Assembly: GCA_029259915.1 (NCBI GenBank)
Contig: JAJDED010000053.1
Coordinates: 62,001 to 126,000 of the forward strand
Length of the DNA: 64,000 nt
From: Planctomycetota bacterium
Lineage (GTDB): Bacteria > Planctomycetota > Planctomycetia > Pirellulales > Lacipirellulaceae
Direction of reading: 5' to 3'
The notes under the pieces are model-generated. The model searched no databases and was not told the DNA's origin. It was given only the letters and a program-made list of their open reading frames with translations. Position 1 is the stretch's first letter. Every line of letters begins with the position of its first letter. Positions 54,126 to 62,606 of this stretch are shown here, piece by piece. The position numbers were made by a program, and so were the translations under genes.

Positions 54126-54941
54126 ATGACCAAGCTGAAAATCCAACATTCACAAGTTGGGTTGGCATATCGAGATCAAGGGACCGGTCCCCCGCTGGTC
54201 TTGCTTCACGGTTTCCCTTTGGACCACACGATGTGGAATTCCCAAATCAATGCCCTGAGCACCACTTGTCGAGTGATTGCTCCCGACCTGCGCGGGTTCG
54301 GCAACAGCCCGCTCTCGAAAGGCGATGCAGAGCGTGGCATCGATATGGCGGAGTACGCAGCCGATGTATTGGCACTGCTGGACGAATTAGTGGGCGACGA
54401 CCCCGTTATCTTGTGTGGATTTTCCATGGGAGGGTACGTTTTGTGGCAGTTTGTTCTGCAATATCCCACACGAGTGCGAGCTCTGGTGCTCAGCGACACC
54501 AAAGCGGCAAACGATTCTGACGATGCCAGACAAACACGGCTCGATGCTGCCAAGGCAGTGATGTGCGCGGGTGTCGGTCCGGTTGCAGAGGCGATGCTCC
54601 CCAAACTGCTTTCCCCAACGACGCTAGCTCACCGCAGGGAATTGGTTGAACAGGTCGACACAATGATCCGTGCCACGGCTCCAGAAGCAGTTGCAGCGGC
54701 CCAACGGGGCATGGCGCGACGGCCCGATGTACGCGAAAATCTTGCCGAGCTTACGCTGCCCACTCTGGTAATAGTTGGAGCGGAAGACGCGATTAGTCCC
54801 CCAGCGGAAATGGTGGCAATTGCAGCGGCAATGCCACGCGCTCGATACATCGAAGTCAGCCAAGCGGGCCACCTGGCACCGCTCGAAAATCCCAAAGTGG
54901 TCAACGACGAAATGCTGTTTTTCGTTGCTAGTTTGAAGTAA
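54126..54941 (+). CDS. Alpha/beta hydrolase
   Basis: A 271-residue hydrolase of the haloperoxidase/esterase type. The oxyanion strand LLHGFPLDHTMW, the nucleophile elbow GFSMGGYV (Ser in the centre), the acid in VIVGAEDAISPP and the His in SQAGHLAPLENP are all present, so the triad is intact. It starts after GGAGACGAA. Substrate unknown. Probably co-transcribed with the TPR gene (37 bases upstream). Confidence 0.9.
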   Translation: MTKLKIQHSQVGLAYRDQGTGPPLVLLHGFPLDHTMWNSQINALSTTCRVIAPDLRGFGNSPLSKGDAERGIDMAEYAADVLALLDELVGDDPVILCGFSMGGYVLWQFVLQYPTRVRALVLSDTKAANDSDDARQTRLDAAKAVMCAGVGPVAEAMLPKLLSPTTLAHRRELVEQVDTMIRATAPEAVAAAQRGMARRPDVRENLAELTLPTLVIVGAEDAISPPAEMVAIAAAMPRARYIEVSQAGHLAPLENPKVVNDEMLFFVASLK

Positions 54942-54962
54942 GGAGTTGGCTTCCTAAAACAT

Positions 54963-55505
54963 CTACTTCGGCAATTGAAATGAAGATTGGGTTTTCAGTA
55001 CCGCGCAGTCGTCGGGGAAGGTATGAAACGCCTGCACGCGGAATGTTCTGTCGCGCGAATCGACGTTGATGTAGCTCATCGCCCCGGGTTCTAAACGCCC
55101 GGTAGACTCGAACTTTTGTAGCATGCCTTGACGCGTCGCCTGCAGGGTGAGTTGCTTTTGATAAGCCAGGAACTTATCGAGATTGGTCGGCTCGAGCGAA
55201 CAGGCCATCTCGTATTTGATGCCTCCATGGCACTCAAGCTGATCGCACCGATCTCCCTTGAGACGGTGGCTCATCAGACGACGCAATTTCGGCAACGGGT
55301 GATGCGCTGCCGTCGCAATTTCGGTGAGCCGAAAATCCCCGCATTTCCAGGTAACCAGATGCCCGGTACTGGTAATCTGCACGAGTGCCTCGTACGGACC
55401 GCGTTTGATTGTCTGCGTTTGATATGTCTCAAAAAGCTCCGGGTGCAAAGACCTACCGTAGAGCTGAAAAACGAGTTCTGCAATTTTCGGACGAACGGAA
55501 AGCAC
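54963..55505 (-). CDS. DUF2617-family protein
   Basis: About 180 residues of the uncharacterised DUF2617 family, seen mainly in planctomycetes and actinobacteria. It begins around LSVRPKIAELVFQLYGRSLH and includes GHLVTWKCGDFRLTEI, HPLPKLRRLMSHRLKG and CHGGIKYEMACSLE. No catalytic motif stands out. I placed the start at a GTG (55505), and the 64 codons further upstream are not convincing. Convergent with the hydrolase gene. Confidence 0.75.
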   Translation of the reverse strand: MLSVRPKIAELVFQLYGRSLHPELFETYQTQTIKRGPYEALVQITSTGHLVTWKCGDFRLTEIATAAHHPLPKLRRLMSHRLKGDRCDQLECHGGIKYEMACSLEPTNLDKFLAYQKQLTLQATRQGMLQKFESTGRLEPGAMSYINVDSRDRTFRVQAFHTFPDDCAVLKTQSSFQLPK

Positions 55506-55572
55506 TACTAAGATTCTCGTGGTTAGTTGCACTGGATAATATCGGGACACCAGTTGCCCGCGAACAAATCCA

Positions 55573-55578
55573 ATTATA
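55573..55578 (-). promoter_or_regulatory. Possible -10 box upstream of DUF2617 gene
   Basis: TATAAT on the minus strand, with TTTAGG 17 bases upstream (55596-55601) as a poor -35, about 65 bases from the chosen start. Confidence 0.35.
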
Positions 55579-55800
55579 CTTACCGTGGGTGACACCCTAA
55601 AGGCCGTTTGCATCAACAGAATTTTGCGAGGAAATTCTCTCTTGACAGGGTGCCCTCTACCAATTCCACCGAGACATGATCTGCTAGCAAGTTGCACCTC
55701 ACACGACAGTCCCTCTCAAACTATACCTCACACAGGACGCCTCACGACAATCGTTCCACACAAAACTGTGAATTGAATACGTATAGAGGGAGGACTCTCT

Positions 55801-56466
55801 TTGAAAAGCATCACTTATCATGTTTACGAAAAACTTTTCGAGGCACTGGGACCACAGCGCTGGTGGCCAGGCGACTCGCCGTGGGAAGTGATGTTTGGCG
55901 CGGTACTTGTTCAAAACACTTCATGGAAAAACGTCGAACGGGCAATCGACAACCTGCGCGACGCCAATCTACTCGAGCCGCGACGCTTGTGGGCCGTTGC
56001 ATCCGATGAACTAGCGGAATTGATCCGACCCGCCGGTTATTATCGGCTCAAAACCAATCGTCTCCGCAACCTGCTGGAATTTTTGCTCACACAATACGAC
56101 GCCTCGCTCGAAGCCCTGCAAAACACAAACCTGACCGAACTCCGTGAGCAACTTCTTCAAGTCCGTGGCATCGGACCGGAAACGGCCGACTCGATTCTGC
56201 TGTACGCTCTGAGCAAGCCGACGCTCGTAGTCGATACTTACACGCAACGTGTGTTTGCCCGACATGGTTGGATTGAACACGACGCCGACTATCACCAACT
56301 GCAGCAACACCTGGTAAGCGAGTTGCCCGAAGACAGTAAACTGTACAACGAGCTCCACGCATTATTGGTGAACGTAGGCCATCACTATTGCCGTCGCACG
56401 CCAAAGTGCGAAGCATGCCCGCTCTTCGACCTGCTTCCCGAAAGCGGAATTGTGCCGCCTATGTAG
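55801..56466 (+). CDS. HhH-GPD DNA glycosylase (endonuclease III-like)
   Basis: A 221-residue helix-hairpin-helix glycosylase resembling the MagIII/COG2231 group. The hairpin is VRGIGPETADSILLYAL. The catalytic Asp is present (VVDTYTQRVF) but the Lys of bifunctional endonuclease III is replaced by Glu, so it should be a pure glycosylase. The C-terminal cluster motif has only three cysteines (CRRTPKCEAC; the fourth is Leu). GGAGG lies seven bases upstream of the TTG start. Confidence 0.85.
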   Translation: MKSITYHVYEKLFEALGPQRWWPGDSPWEVMFGAVLVQNTSWKNVERAIDNLRDANLLEPRRLWAVASDELAELIRPAGYYRLKTNRLRNLLEFLLTQYDASLEALQNTNLTELREQLLQVRGIGPETADSILLYALSKPTLVVDTYTQRVFARHGWIEHDADYHQLQQHLVSELPEDSKLYNELHALLVNVGHHYCRRTPKCEACPLFDLLPESGIVPPM

Positions 56467-56634
56467 CGGAGCGCACAACGGATACTCTCTGCTAGCACCA
56501 GGTATGAATGGTCAAAAAGGCCAATACGCAAGCACTTAGAATGATGTGGCCCAATCGGTGGGGTTTGCCTATCATCCCAGCGTTCACAGACTCCTTTTTT
56601 CACAAGTTTTTTTGTCTGTTAGGGAGAGCAACCC

Positions 56635-57798
56635 GTGAGTTCAATCCGACCTCTTGCCACAATAACGTTGTTAGCGCTGATCGGCGTGTTTCTTTATATG
56701 AAGATCAACGAGACAGAACCGCCGTTGCCCACCGAAATTGCAGATTGGACCATGTCTGCCGATTTGGACATCACTGAACAGCCCGACATCCCAAGCTTTG
56801 GCCAGCCGAGCAATCCCGTTTTTGCAGCGCCAGACGCTGCGCCCGCTTTTGCAGCTAGTCCCGCGAGCACCGCGCCAGCGGCGCCCACTTTTGTCGCACA
56901 AGAAGCTCCTCCCGCAAACACCCTAGCGCCCGCTTCCGCAGCGCCGCCGATCGACATGCCAGAATTGCCTCCGATGCCGACAATTCCTCCGTCGGACCAA
57001 GTCGCGTTGGAAGCCACCGAACCGCCCGTTCCGACCCAACAGCTGCCGGAATCTCAAGCCTCGCCAAATCAAGTGCCCGCACAACCTTCGGCATCGCTCT
57101 TCTCAACCACGCGTGTCTCCGTTCAGGCAGCCCTCGATCGAGGCCAGTTGTCTCAGGCGTTGTTGATGCTCTCCGATTGGTATGGCGACCCCTCGCTCTC
57201 GTCAACAGAGACGCAAGAAGTAAACCAATTGCTAGGCCAACTCGCGGGAAGTGTTATCTATTCGACAGAGCCCCGTCTCGAGCCACTCCACATGGTACAA
57301 GCTGGCGAAAAATTGCAATACATCGCCCAGAAATACAATGTCCCTTGGCAACTGTTGGCCAAGATCAACAGCATCGCTGACCCCGACCAAATCCAACCGG
57401 GACAAAAGTTGAAGGTAGTACAAGGTCCTTTTTCAGCATTGATCGATTTGAGCGAGCGTCGACTCACGTTGAAACTCGACCGACGCTACGCGGGGCAATT
57501 TTCTATTGAAGTCGATCCAACCACTTCGATCGAGGAAGGACTTTGGACCATCAACCAAAAGCTGCTTACGCCTTCCATCGCAAGACCAGCAATGAATTCT
57601 CCAGTCACTGGGAACGAAGAACGAACGATCTTGCTGACCAATTCGTCAGGCGGCAGCAATCAAATAGCCATCCTGCGCGGCGCCAACACTTCGGCTCCTG
57701 GCGATCCGATGGGCCGAGTGATTCGACTCCAACCGAGCGAAGTGGAAGATGTGTTCGACATTTTATCGCTTGGGTCGCAAGTGGTCATCCGTCGCTAG
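56635..57798 (+). CDS. LysM protein with degenerate L,D-transpeptidase domain
   Basis: A 387-residue membrane-anchored protein: one segment (about 6-21), a long Pro/Ala-rich spacer (about 45-155), a helical stretch, a LysM domain (about 218-262) and a YkuD-like fold (264-387). The transpeptidase motif is broken: the His of the HGT motif reads LRGANTSAP and the catalytic SxGCxR reads DPMGRVIR, so the cysteine is gone. It probably binds peptidoglycan without cross-linking it. GTG start with AGGGAGAG upstream. Confidence 0.85.
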   Translation: MSSIRPLATITLLALIGVFLYMKINETEPPLPTEIADWTMSADLDITEQPDIPSFGQPSNPVFAAPDAAPAFAASPASTAPAAPTFVAQEAPPANTLAPASAAPPIDMPELPPMPTIPPSDQVALEATEPPVPTQQLPESQASPNQVPAQPSASLFSTTRVSVQAALDRGQLSQALLMLSDWYGDPSLSSTETQEVNQLLGQLAGSVIYSTEPRLEPLHMVQAGEKLQYIAQKYNVPWQLLAKINSIADPDQIQPGQKLKVVQGPFSALIDLSERRLTLKLDRRYAGQFSIEVDPTTSIEEGLWTINQKLLTPSIARPAMNSPVTGNEERTILLTNSSGGSNQIAILRGANTSAPGDPMGRVIRLQPSEVEDVFDILSLGSQVVIRR

Positions 57799-57875
57799 GG
57801 ATCGTGAGTGCCGATTCGTCAGTTAATCGGGACATCTCCCCCACGCAGTCGGTTCGTGGTATACCCTAGTAACTC

Positions 57876-57893
57876 CGCGAAACCGCAAGCGGC
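57876..57893. repeat. CGCTAAACCGCAAGCGGC-type hairpin, copy 5
   Basis: CGCGAAACCGCAAGCGGC lies between the LysM gene and pyrE, 25 bases before the pyrE start. Confidence 0.7.
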
Positions 57894-57917
57894 CATCACA
57901 CCGAAAAATTCTGCATT

Positions 57918-58460
57918 ATGTTCGACCGACAACCGCTGATCGATCTTGTTCGTCAACAAGCCCTCCAGTTTGGCACGTTCACGCTCGCCTCCGGCAAACA
58001 GGCAAGCTTCTACCTCGATTGCCGAAAAGTGACACTCGATGCCCGAGGCGCAAAACTGATCGCCGCGGGCATGCTCGATCTGCTGGCAACCAAGATGCCC
58101 GACGTCGTGGGTGGTATGGCCATCGGTGCCGATCCGATCACCGGCGCAATCTTGGCACTCGCCGGCGAGCGAGAGATTCCGCTGCATGGAATTATAGTCC
58201 GCAAAGAATCCAAGGCCCATGGCACCGGCAAGTTTGTCGAGGGCCCTTATCGCGAAGGCGATTCATTAGTGATCGTCGAAGATGTCGTCACCACCGGCGG
58301 GTCGTCTTTGCTGGCCATCGAACGCTGTGAAGCGGTCGGACTGAAAGTCGAACGCGTATTGGCCATCGTCGATCGCCTGGAAGGAGGCCGCGAAGCGTTT
58401 GAAAATCGCGGCTACCAATTAGAAACGCTGATGACCGTCGAGGATTTAGGAATCTCTTGA
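57918..58460 (+). CDS. pyrE: Orotate phosphoribosyltransferase
   Basis: Converts orotate and PRPP to OMP in pyrimidine synthesis. The 180-residue length is normal. The PRPP loop is clear: SLVIVEDVVTTGGSSLLAIE. FTLASGKQASFYLDCRKVTL and GIIVRKESKAHGT (catalytic loop Lys) match the family. No other pyrimidine genes are adjacent. Confidence 0.95.
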   Translation: MFDRQPLIDLVRQQALQFGTFTLASGKQASFYLDCRKVTLDARGAKLIAAGMLDLLATKMPDVVGGMAIGADPITGAILALAGEREIPLHGIIVRKESKAHGTGKFVEGPYREGDSLVIVEDVVTTGGSSLLAIERCEAVGLKVERVLAIVDRLEGGREAFENRGYQLETLMTVEDLGIS

Positions 58461-58503
58461 ATGCGGAATTCAAATCATTCCGCAATCCGCATTCCGCAAT
58501 CCG
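58461..58503. repeat. ATTCCGCAATCCGC direct and inverted repeat
   Basis: ATTCCGCAATCCGC occurs twice in tandem (58477-58503) and its complement ATGCGGAAT opens the element (58461-58469). It lies between pyrE and the next gene; an apparent N-terminal extension of that gene is only its translation. Confidence 0.75.
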
Positions 58504-58513
58504 AGTTCGAATC

Positions 58514-59191
58514 ATGGAAACTTCACTCCACCGACAACTGAAGGCACACTATGCCCCAGACGACTCGCAACAAGAAGTTGCGTGCGAAGGATACCGGATC
58601 GATGCGGTTCGCAACGGGCGGTTGATCGAAATCCAGCATGGGTCGCTCGCCGCGATACGCGATAAAATCGCCGCCCTGCTAAAAAACCACCGCGTGACGG
58701 TCGTCAAACCGATCGTCACAAAAAAACAGCTCTTGAAACTCGATTCGCGCGGCGGCAAAGTTGTCCAGCAACGCCTAAGCCCCAAGCGGGGCAAACTGCT
58801 CGATCTGTTCGACGAACTCGTCTATTTCACCAGAGTTTTCCCCCACCGGAAACTTATTTTGGAAGTCGTACTCGTCGAGGTGGAAGAATTGCGCTATCCA
58901 GGACATGGCCGACGTCGCAGACGTCGGGAGCGCGATTTTCAAATCGAGGATCAGCTCCTTGCACGCGTGGTCGAAACTCACAAATTCCGCTCACTCGCCG
59001 ATCTCCGGAAACTCTTGCCGAAAAAATTACCCAAGACATTTCACACAGGCCACCTTGCCGAAGGCCTCGAGGTGCCACGCTGGACCGCGCAACGAATCGC
59101 GTATTGCCTACGAGAAACAGGGGCGATTCGATCCGTGGGAAAACAAGGCAATGCGCTGTTGTATCGGCAACCAGGTCGCGCGGCAGCATGA
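58514..59191 (+). CDS. Hypothetical protein, possible PD-(D/E)xK nuclease fold
   Basis: 225 residues, soluble and very basic, no family recognised. The segment YRIDAVRNGRLIEIQHGSLA (about 30-50) has the D...ExQ spacing of PD-(D/E)xK nuclease-type folds such as CoiA, followed by IRDKIAALL. A poly-Arg patch (GRRRRRRERD) and a C-terminal helix-turn-helix-like end (VPRWTAQRIAYCLRETGAIR) suggest nucleic-acid binding. Start at ATG 58514; the frame upstream is repeat. Nuclease role is inference only. Confidence 0.7.
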   Translation: METSLHRQLKAHYAPDDSQQEVACEGYRIDAVRNGRLIEIQHGSLAAIRDKIAALLKNHRVTVVKPIVTKKQLLKLDSRGGKVVQQRLSPKRGKLLDLFDELVYFTRVFPHRKLILEVVLVEVEELRYPGHGRRRRRRERDFQIEDQLLARVVETHKFRSLADLRKLLPKKLPKTFHTGHLAEGLEVPRWTAQRIAYCLRETGAIRSVGKQGNALLYRQPGRAAA

Positions 59192-59312
59192 CCGACACCC
59201 TTGCAGACGTCGTGTCCAGCCCGTACCCTGCTGGTTTCTACAATGGGACTAATTCCCTCTGCAAACCACGGCTTGAATTGAAAATCGACGTGCAGCGAGA
59301 AAGTAACCTGCC

Positions 59313-60329
59313 ATGAGCAAGCAACAAACGCCCTATAAATCGCCAATGCGAAAACTTATGGGCGTACAAGTGGTCGGCACGGGAAGTTTCGTTCCAGAAA
59401 ATATCGTGACGAACGAAGACCTCGCTTCGTTGGGTTGCGACGCCGATTGGATTGTCCAACGCACCGGTATCCGCGAGCGTCGGCATGCACCGCCCGAAAT
59501 GTCGACCGGCGACATGGCCGTCGAAGCCGGAAGACGCGCTATGGAAGCAAGCGGCGTCGAGCCGGACGACATCGACATCCTGATCCTCGCCACATTTACG
59601 CCCGATCGATTGATGCCCGCCACAGCCACATTCGTGCAAGACCAACTTGGCATTCGCTGCGGCGCGATGGACCTGGCAGCCGCCTGCTCCGGATTTGTCT
59701 ATGGCCTGGTTACCGGAATGCAGTTTGTAGCCACCGGTTGTAGCAAACGAGCTTTAGTGATCGGATCTGATGCAAACTCAAGGGTCATCAATCCGAGAGA
59801 TATCAAAACATACCCCCTCTTCGGCGACGGAGCCGGTGCGGTCGTGTTGGCGCCGGGCTCCACCGAACAAGGTGCGCTGGCTTTCACTCTGGGATCGGAC
59901 GGCTCGGGGGCCGATCTGCTTTGCCGCAACTTGGGCGGGGCTAGTAAGCCATATATTCCCAAAGAAGAAAATGACGATGCCTGGTACATGCAAATGGAGG
60001 GTCGGTCGGTATTTAAGTGGGCGGTTCGACTGATTGAAGATTGTTCCCGCGAAGTGGTAACCGCTGCGGGAATGACCGTCGATCAAATCGATCATTGGCT
60101 GCTCCATCAGGCCAACGTACGAATTCTCGACGCCGCAGTGAATTCCATGGGTATTGATCGCGAAAAAGTGGTGAAACACTTAGATCGCTACGGCAACACC
60201 TCCGCAGGAAGCATACCGATCGCGCTCGACGAAACATTGCGCGCAGGCCACATCCAGCACGGGCAGCACTTGCTGATTTCGGGCTTCGGCGCCGGGCTGA
60301 CCTGGGGCACCACGGTGTTCCGTTGGTAA
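59313..60329 (+). CDS. fabH: Beta-ketoacyl-ACP synthase III
   Basis: Starts fatty-acid chains by condensing acetyl-CoA with malonyl-ACP. 338 residues. The catalytic Cys125 is in AAACSGF, the His in HWLLHQANVRI and the Asn in YGNTSAGSIP, so the triad is complete. GGGLTWG-type end present as GFGAGLTWGTTVFRW. The rest of the fatty-acid operon is not nearby. Confidence 0.94.
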   Translation: MSKQQTPYKSPMRKLMGVQVVGTGSFVPENIVTNEDLASLGCDADWIVQRTGIRERRHAPPEMSTGDMAVEAGRRAMEASGVEPDDIDILILATFTPDRLMPATATFVQDQLGIRCGAMDLAAACSGFVYGLVTGMQFVATGCSKRALVIGSDANSRVINPRDIKTYPLFGDGAGAVVLAPGSTEQGALAFTLGSDGSGADLLCRNLGGASKPYIPKEENDDAWYMQMEGRSVFKWAVRLIEDCSREVVTAAGMTVDQIDHWLLHQANVRILDAAVNSMGIDREKVVKHLDRYGNTSAGSIPIALDETLRAGHIQHGQHLLISGFGAGLTWGTTVFRW

Positions 60330-60373
60330 AGATGGAACCTCGGGACTGGACCATGTATTCAAATAAGAAAAAC

Positions 60374-60404
60374 AAACCGCCAAGGACGCCATGAGCGCCA
60401 AGAA
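60374..60404. repeat. Single modular repeat arm at the pepF start
   Basis: Reads CCGCCAAGGACGCC, ATGAG, CGCCAAG, matching R10 except for one A-to-T change that creates the ATG start of pepF. No facing arm is found downstream. Confidence 0.85.
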
Positions 60405-62211
60405 CTCAAAACGTCAGAAAACTCTCCCACCACGCAACAAGGTCAAGCAGGCCGATACGTGGGATCTGTCGACCCTGCTCCCCAGCGACAAGGCCTGGGA
60501 GGCCGATTTCACCAAGTGGGAAAAACAGATCAAGCGATACGAAAAGTACCGCGGCACGCTCGGCGACAGTGCAGCGAACTTGGCGGCCTGTCTGCGCTTC
60601 GACATAAAATTCGATCGCCTTGCCGAGCGACTCGGCACTTACGCCTTTCTCAAAACAGCCGAAGACACTGCCAACAGCACTTACCAGCGGATGGTGGGCC
60701 GATATCAACACGCCGCCAGCGCAGCCGCCCAGGCAGCCAGTTTTATTCGTCCAGAAATACTCGCAATCCCTGCCCGAAAGTTTCAAACCTTTCTCAAAGC
60801 CAAAGAGCTGAAACCCTATCGAGTGATGCTCGAACGGTTGGTGCGATACAAACCGCATACCTTGAGCGATGCCGAAGAGCGGCTGCTCGCCATGCAAAGC
60901 CAAATGGCCGACACGGCCAATCACACGTTCCGCCAATTGACCGACGCCGATTTTAAGTTCGGCATGATCAAGAACGAGTCGGGCGAAACGACTGAACTGT
61001 CGCATTCGTCATTCTCCGCACTGTTGCATTCGCCCAAACGGTCGGTACGACGCGCCGCCTTCCACCAATACTACGACGTTTTCGAAGGCCACGAAAACGC
61101 GCTCGCCGCCACCTTGAGCGGTTCGGTCGAACGCGACGTGTACTACGCCAAAGCCCGCGGTTATCCAAGCGCCATCGAATCAGCCCTGTTTGCCGATAAG
61201 GTTCCCATCGCGGTCTACGATAATCTGATCTCCGCGGTGCGCAAACGCAGCAAGGCGATTACCCGCTATCTCGACCTGCGGCGACGAAAGATGCGGCTCA
61301 AAGACTTGCATCAGTACGACACCTACGTGCCAATCCTCAGCGATTTGGATCAGCGGCGCACCTGGAACCAAGCCGTTAAAACCGTGCTCGACTCACTCAC
61401 CCCGCTCGGCGAAGAATACTGCAGCGTGTTGCGGCAGGGGCTTACCGACGGGCGCTGGTGCGACCGATTTCCCAATCGCGGCAAACAGAGCGGCGCATTC
61501 AGTTGCGGCACGTTCGACGGCGCACCGGTCATCCTCATGAATTATCAGCCCACCGTGCTTGACCACGTTTTCACGCTCGCGCACGAAGCGGGCCATTCGA
61601 TGCACAGCTACTACTCGGCCAAAAGTCAGCCCTATCAGTATTACGACTATGTCATCTTCGTTGCAGAAGTCGCCAGCACGTTCAACGAACAACTGCTCAG
61701 CCGCCATTTGATGCAACAAGCCCGCACCAACGCCGAACGGGCTTACCTGGTCAACCGCGACATCGACGCCATCCGCGGCACCATCATCCGGCAAACCATG
61801 TTCGCTGAATTTGAAAAAGTGATCCACGCCCTGGCCGAGTCGGGCGAACCGCTCACGATCGACTGCTTCAAGAGCGAATACGCGAAACTCTTAAAAGCCT
61901 ATTTCGGCCCCGACTTTGTGATCGACGAACAGCTCAAACTCGAATGCCTGCGGATCCCGCACTTTTATCGCGCGTTTTACGTTTACAAATATGCCACCGG
62001 CCTGTCAGCGGCAATCGCGCTAAGCGAACGCGTGCTGAACGGCGGCAAGCAGGAACTCGACGAGTACCTGTCATTCTTAAAAGGCGGCTGCTCCGAATTC
62101 CCGCTCGATCTATTGCGCAACGCCGGCGTCGACATGGCCAAGCCCCAACCCGTAGAAACAGCCCTCGACCGGTTCGAAACGCTAGTGGACGAATTGGACT
62201 CGCTCCTGTAA
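60391..62211 (+). CDS. pepF: M3-family oligoendopeptidase F
   Basis: Cytoplasmic zinc peptidase that cuts short peptides; 606 residues, normal for PepF. The zinc site is HEAGHSMHSYY (about 399-409) with the third-ligand Glu in FVAEVASTFNE. N-terminal lid and helical domains are intact. The start ATG and an AAGGA Shine-Dalgarno four bases upstream both lie in a modular repeat arm. The last 24 residues are encoded again at 62998-63058. Confidence 0.94.
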   Translation: MSAKNSKRQKTLPPRNKVKQADTWDLSTLLPSDKAWEADFTKWEKQIKRYEKYRGTLGDSAANLAACLRFDIKFDRLAERLGTYAFLKTAEDTANSTYQRMVGRYQHAASAAAQAASFIRPEILAIPARKFQTFLKAKELKPYRVMLERLVRYKPHTLSDAEERLLAMQSQMADTANHTFRQLTDADFKFGMIKNESGETTELSHSSFSALLHSPKRSVRRAAFHQYYDVFEGHENALAATLSGSVERDVYYAKARGYPSAIESALFADKVPIAVYDNLISAVRKRSKAITRYLDLRRRKMRLKDLHQYDTYVPILSDLDQRRTWNQAVKTVLDSLTPLGEEYCSVLRQGLTDGRWCDRFPNRGKQSGAFSCGTFDGAPVILMNYQPTVLDHVFTLAHEAGHSMHSYYSAKSQPYQYYDYVIFVAEVASTFNEQLLSRHLMQQARTNAERAYLVNRDIDAIRGTIIRQTMFAEFEKVIHALAESGEPLTIDCFKSEYAKLLKAYFGPDFVIDEQLKLECLRIPHFYRAFYVYKYATGLSAAIALSERVLNGGKQELDEYLSFLKGGCSEFPLDLLRNAGVDMAKPQPVETALDRFETLVDELDSLL

Positions 62212-62268
62212 ACCTGTACGCATTTTTCGGTTGGCTTTATTGAACGAATCGGGGATAATGGATCATGC
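62137..62268. repeat. Direct repeat, left copy (pepF 3' end)
   Basis: About 130 bases covering the end of pepF and its downstream flank recur at 62983-63118, with identical blocks such as ACAGCCCTCGACCGGTTCGA and GACGAATTGGACTCGCTCCT. The MNT/HEPN pair lies between the copies. Confidence 0.88.
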
Positions 62269-62294
62269 AAAGTTGATCACTTGGGAGACATTTC

Positions 62295-62606
62295 GTGGTT
62301 TCAATCGCAACAATTCAAGAGCTCTCCAATCACATTGCACAAACCTTTGATCCGGAGAAAATCATTTTATTTGGCTCGCATGCAAGTGGTAAGGCTGGCC
62401 CTGATTCCGACGTTGACCTTCTGGTAGTCATTCCCCACAGAGGCAAGAGTTGGCAGATGGCCGCAAGAATTCGTGGAGCGATAGACGTTAACTATCCCCT
62501 GGATCTGCTTGTGCGCAGCCCGGAAGAAATGCAACGACGCCTTGCGTCGGGCGACCCCTTTATGCAAGAAATTGAAAAATCGGGGGAGCTTCTCTATGAA
62601 AGCTAG
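62295..62606 (+). CDS. Minimal nucleotidyltransferase (MNT)
   Basis: A 103-residue nucleotidyltransferase with intact metal site (GSHASGKAGPDSDVDLLVVI: GS then D-x-D). GTG start after TGGGAG. It overlaps the following HEPN gene by 11 bases, so the two are one operon. The pair matches the HEPN-MNT toxin-antitoxin layout, where the MNT protein neutralises the HEPN partner. Unlike the mntA/hepT pair at 51 kb, both frames are open here. Confidence 0.88.
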   Translation: MVSIATIQELSNHIAQTFDPEKIILFGSHASGKAGPDSDVDLLVVIPHRGKSWQMAARIRGAIDVNYPLDLLVRSPEEMQRRLASGDPFMQEIEKSGELLYES

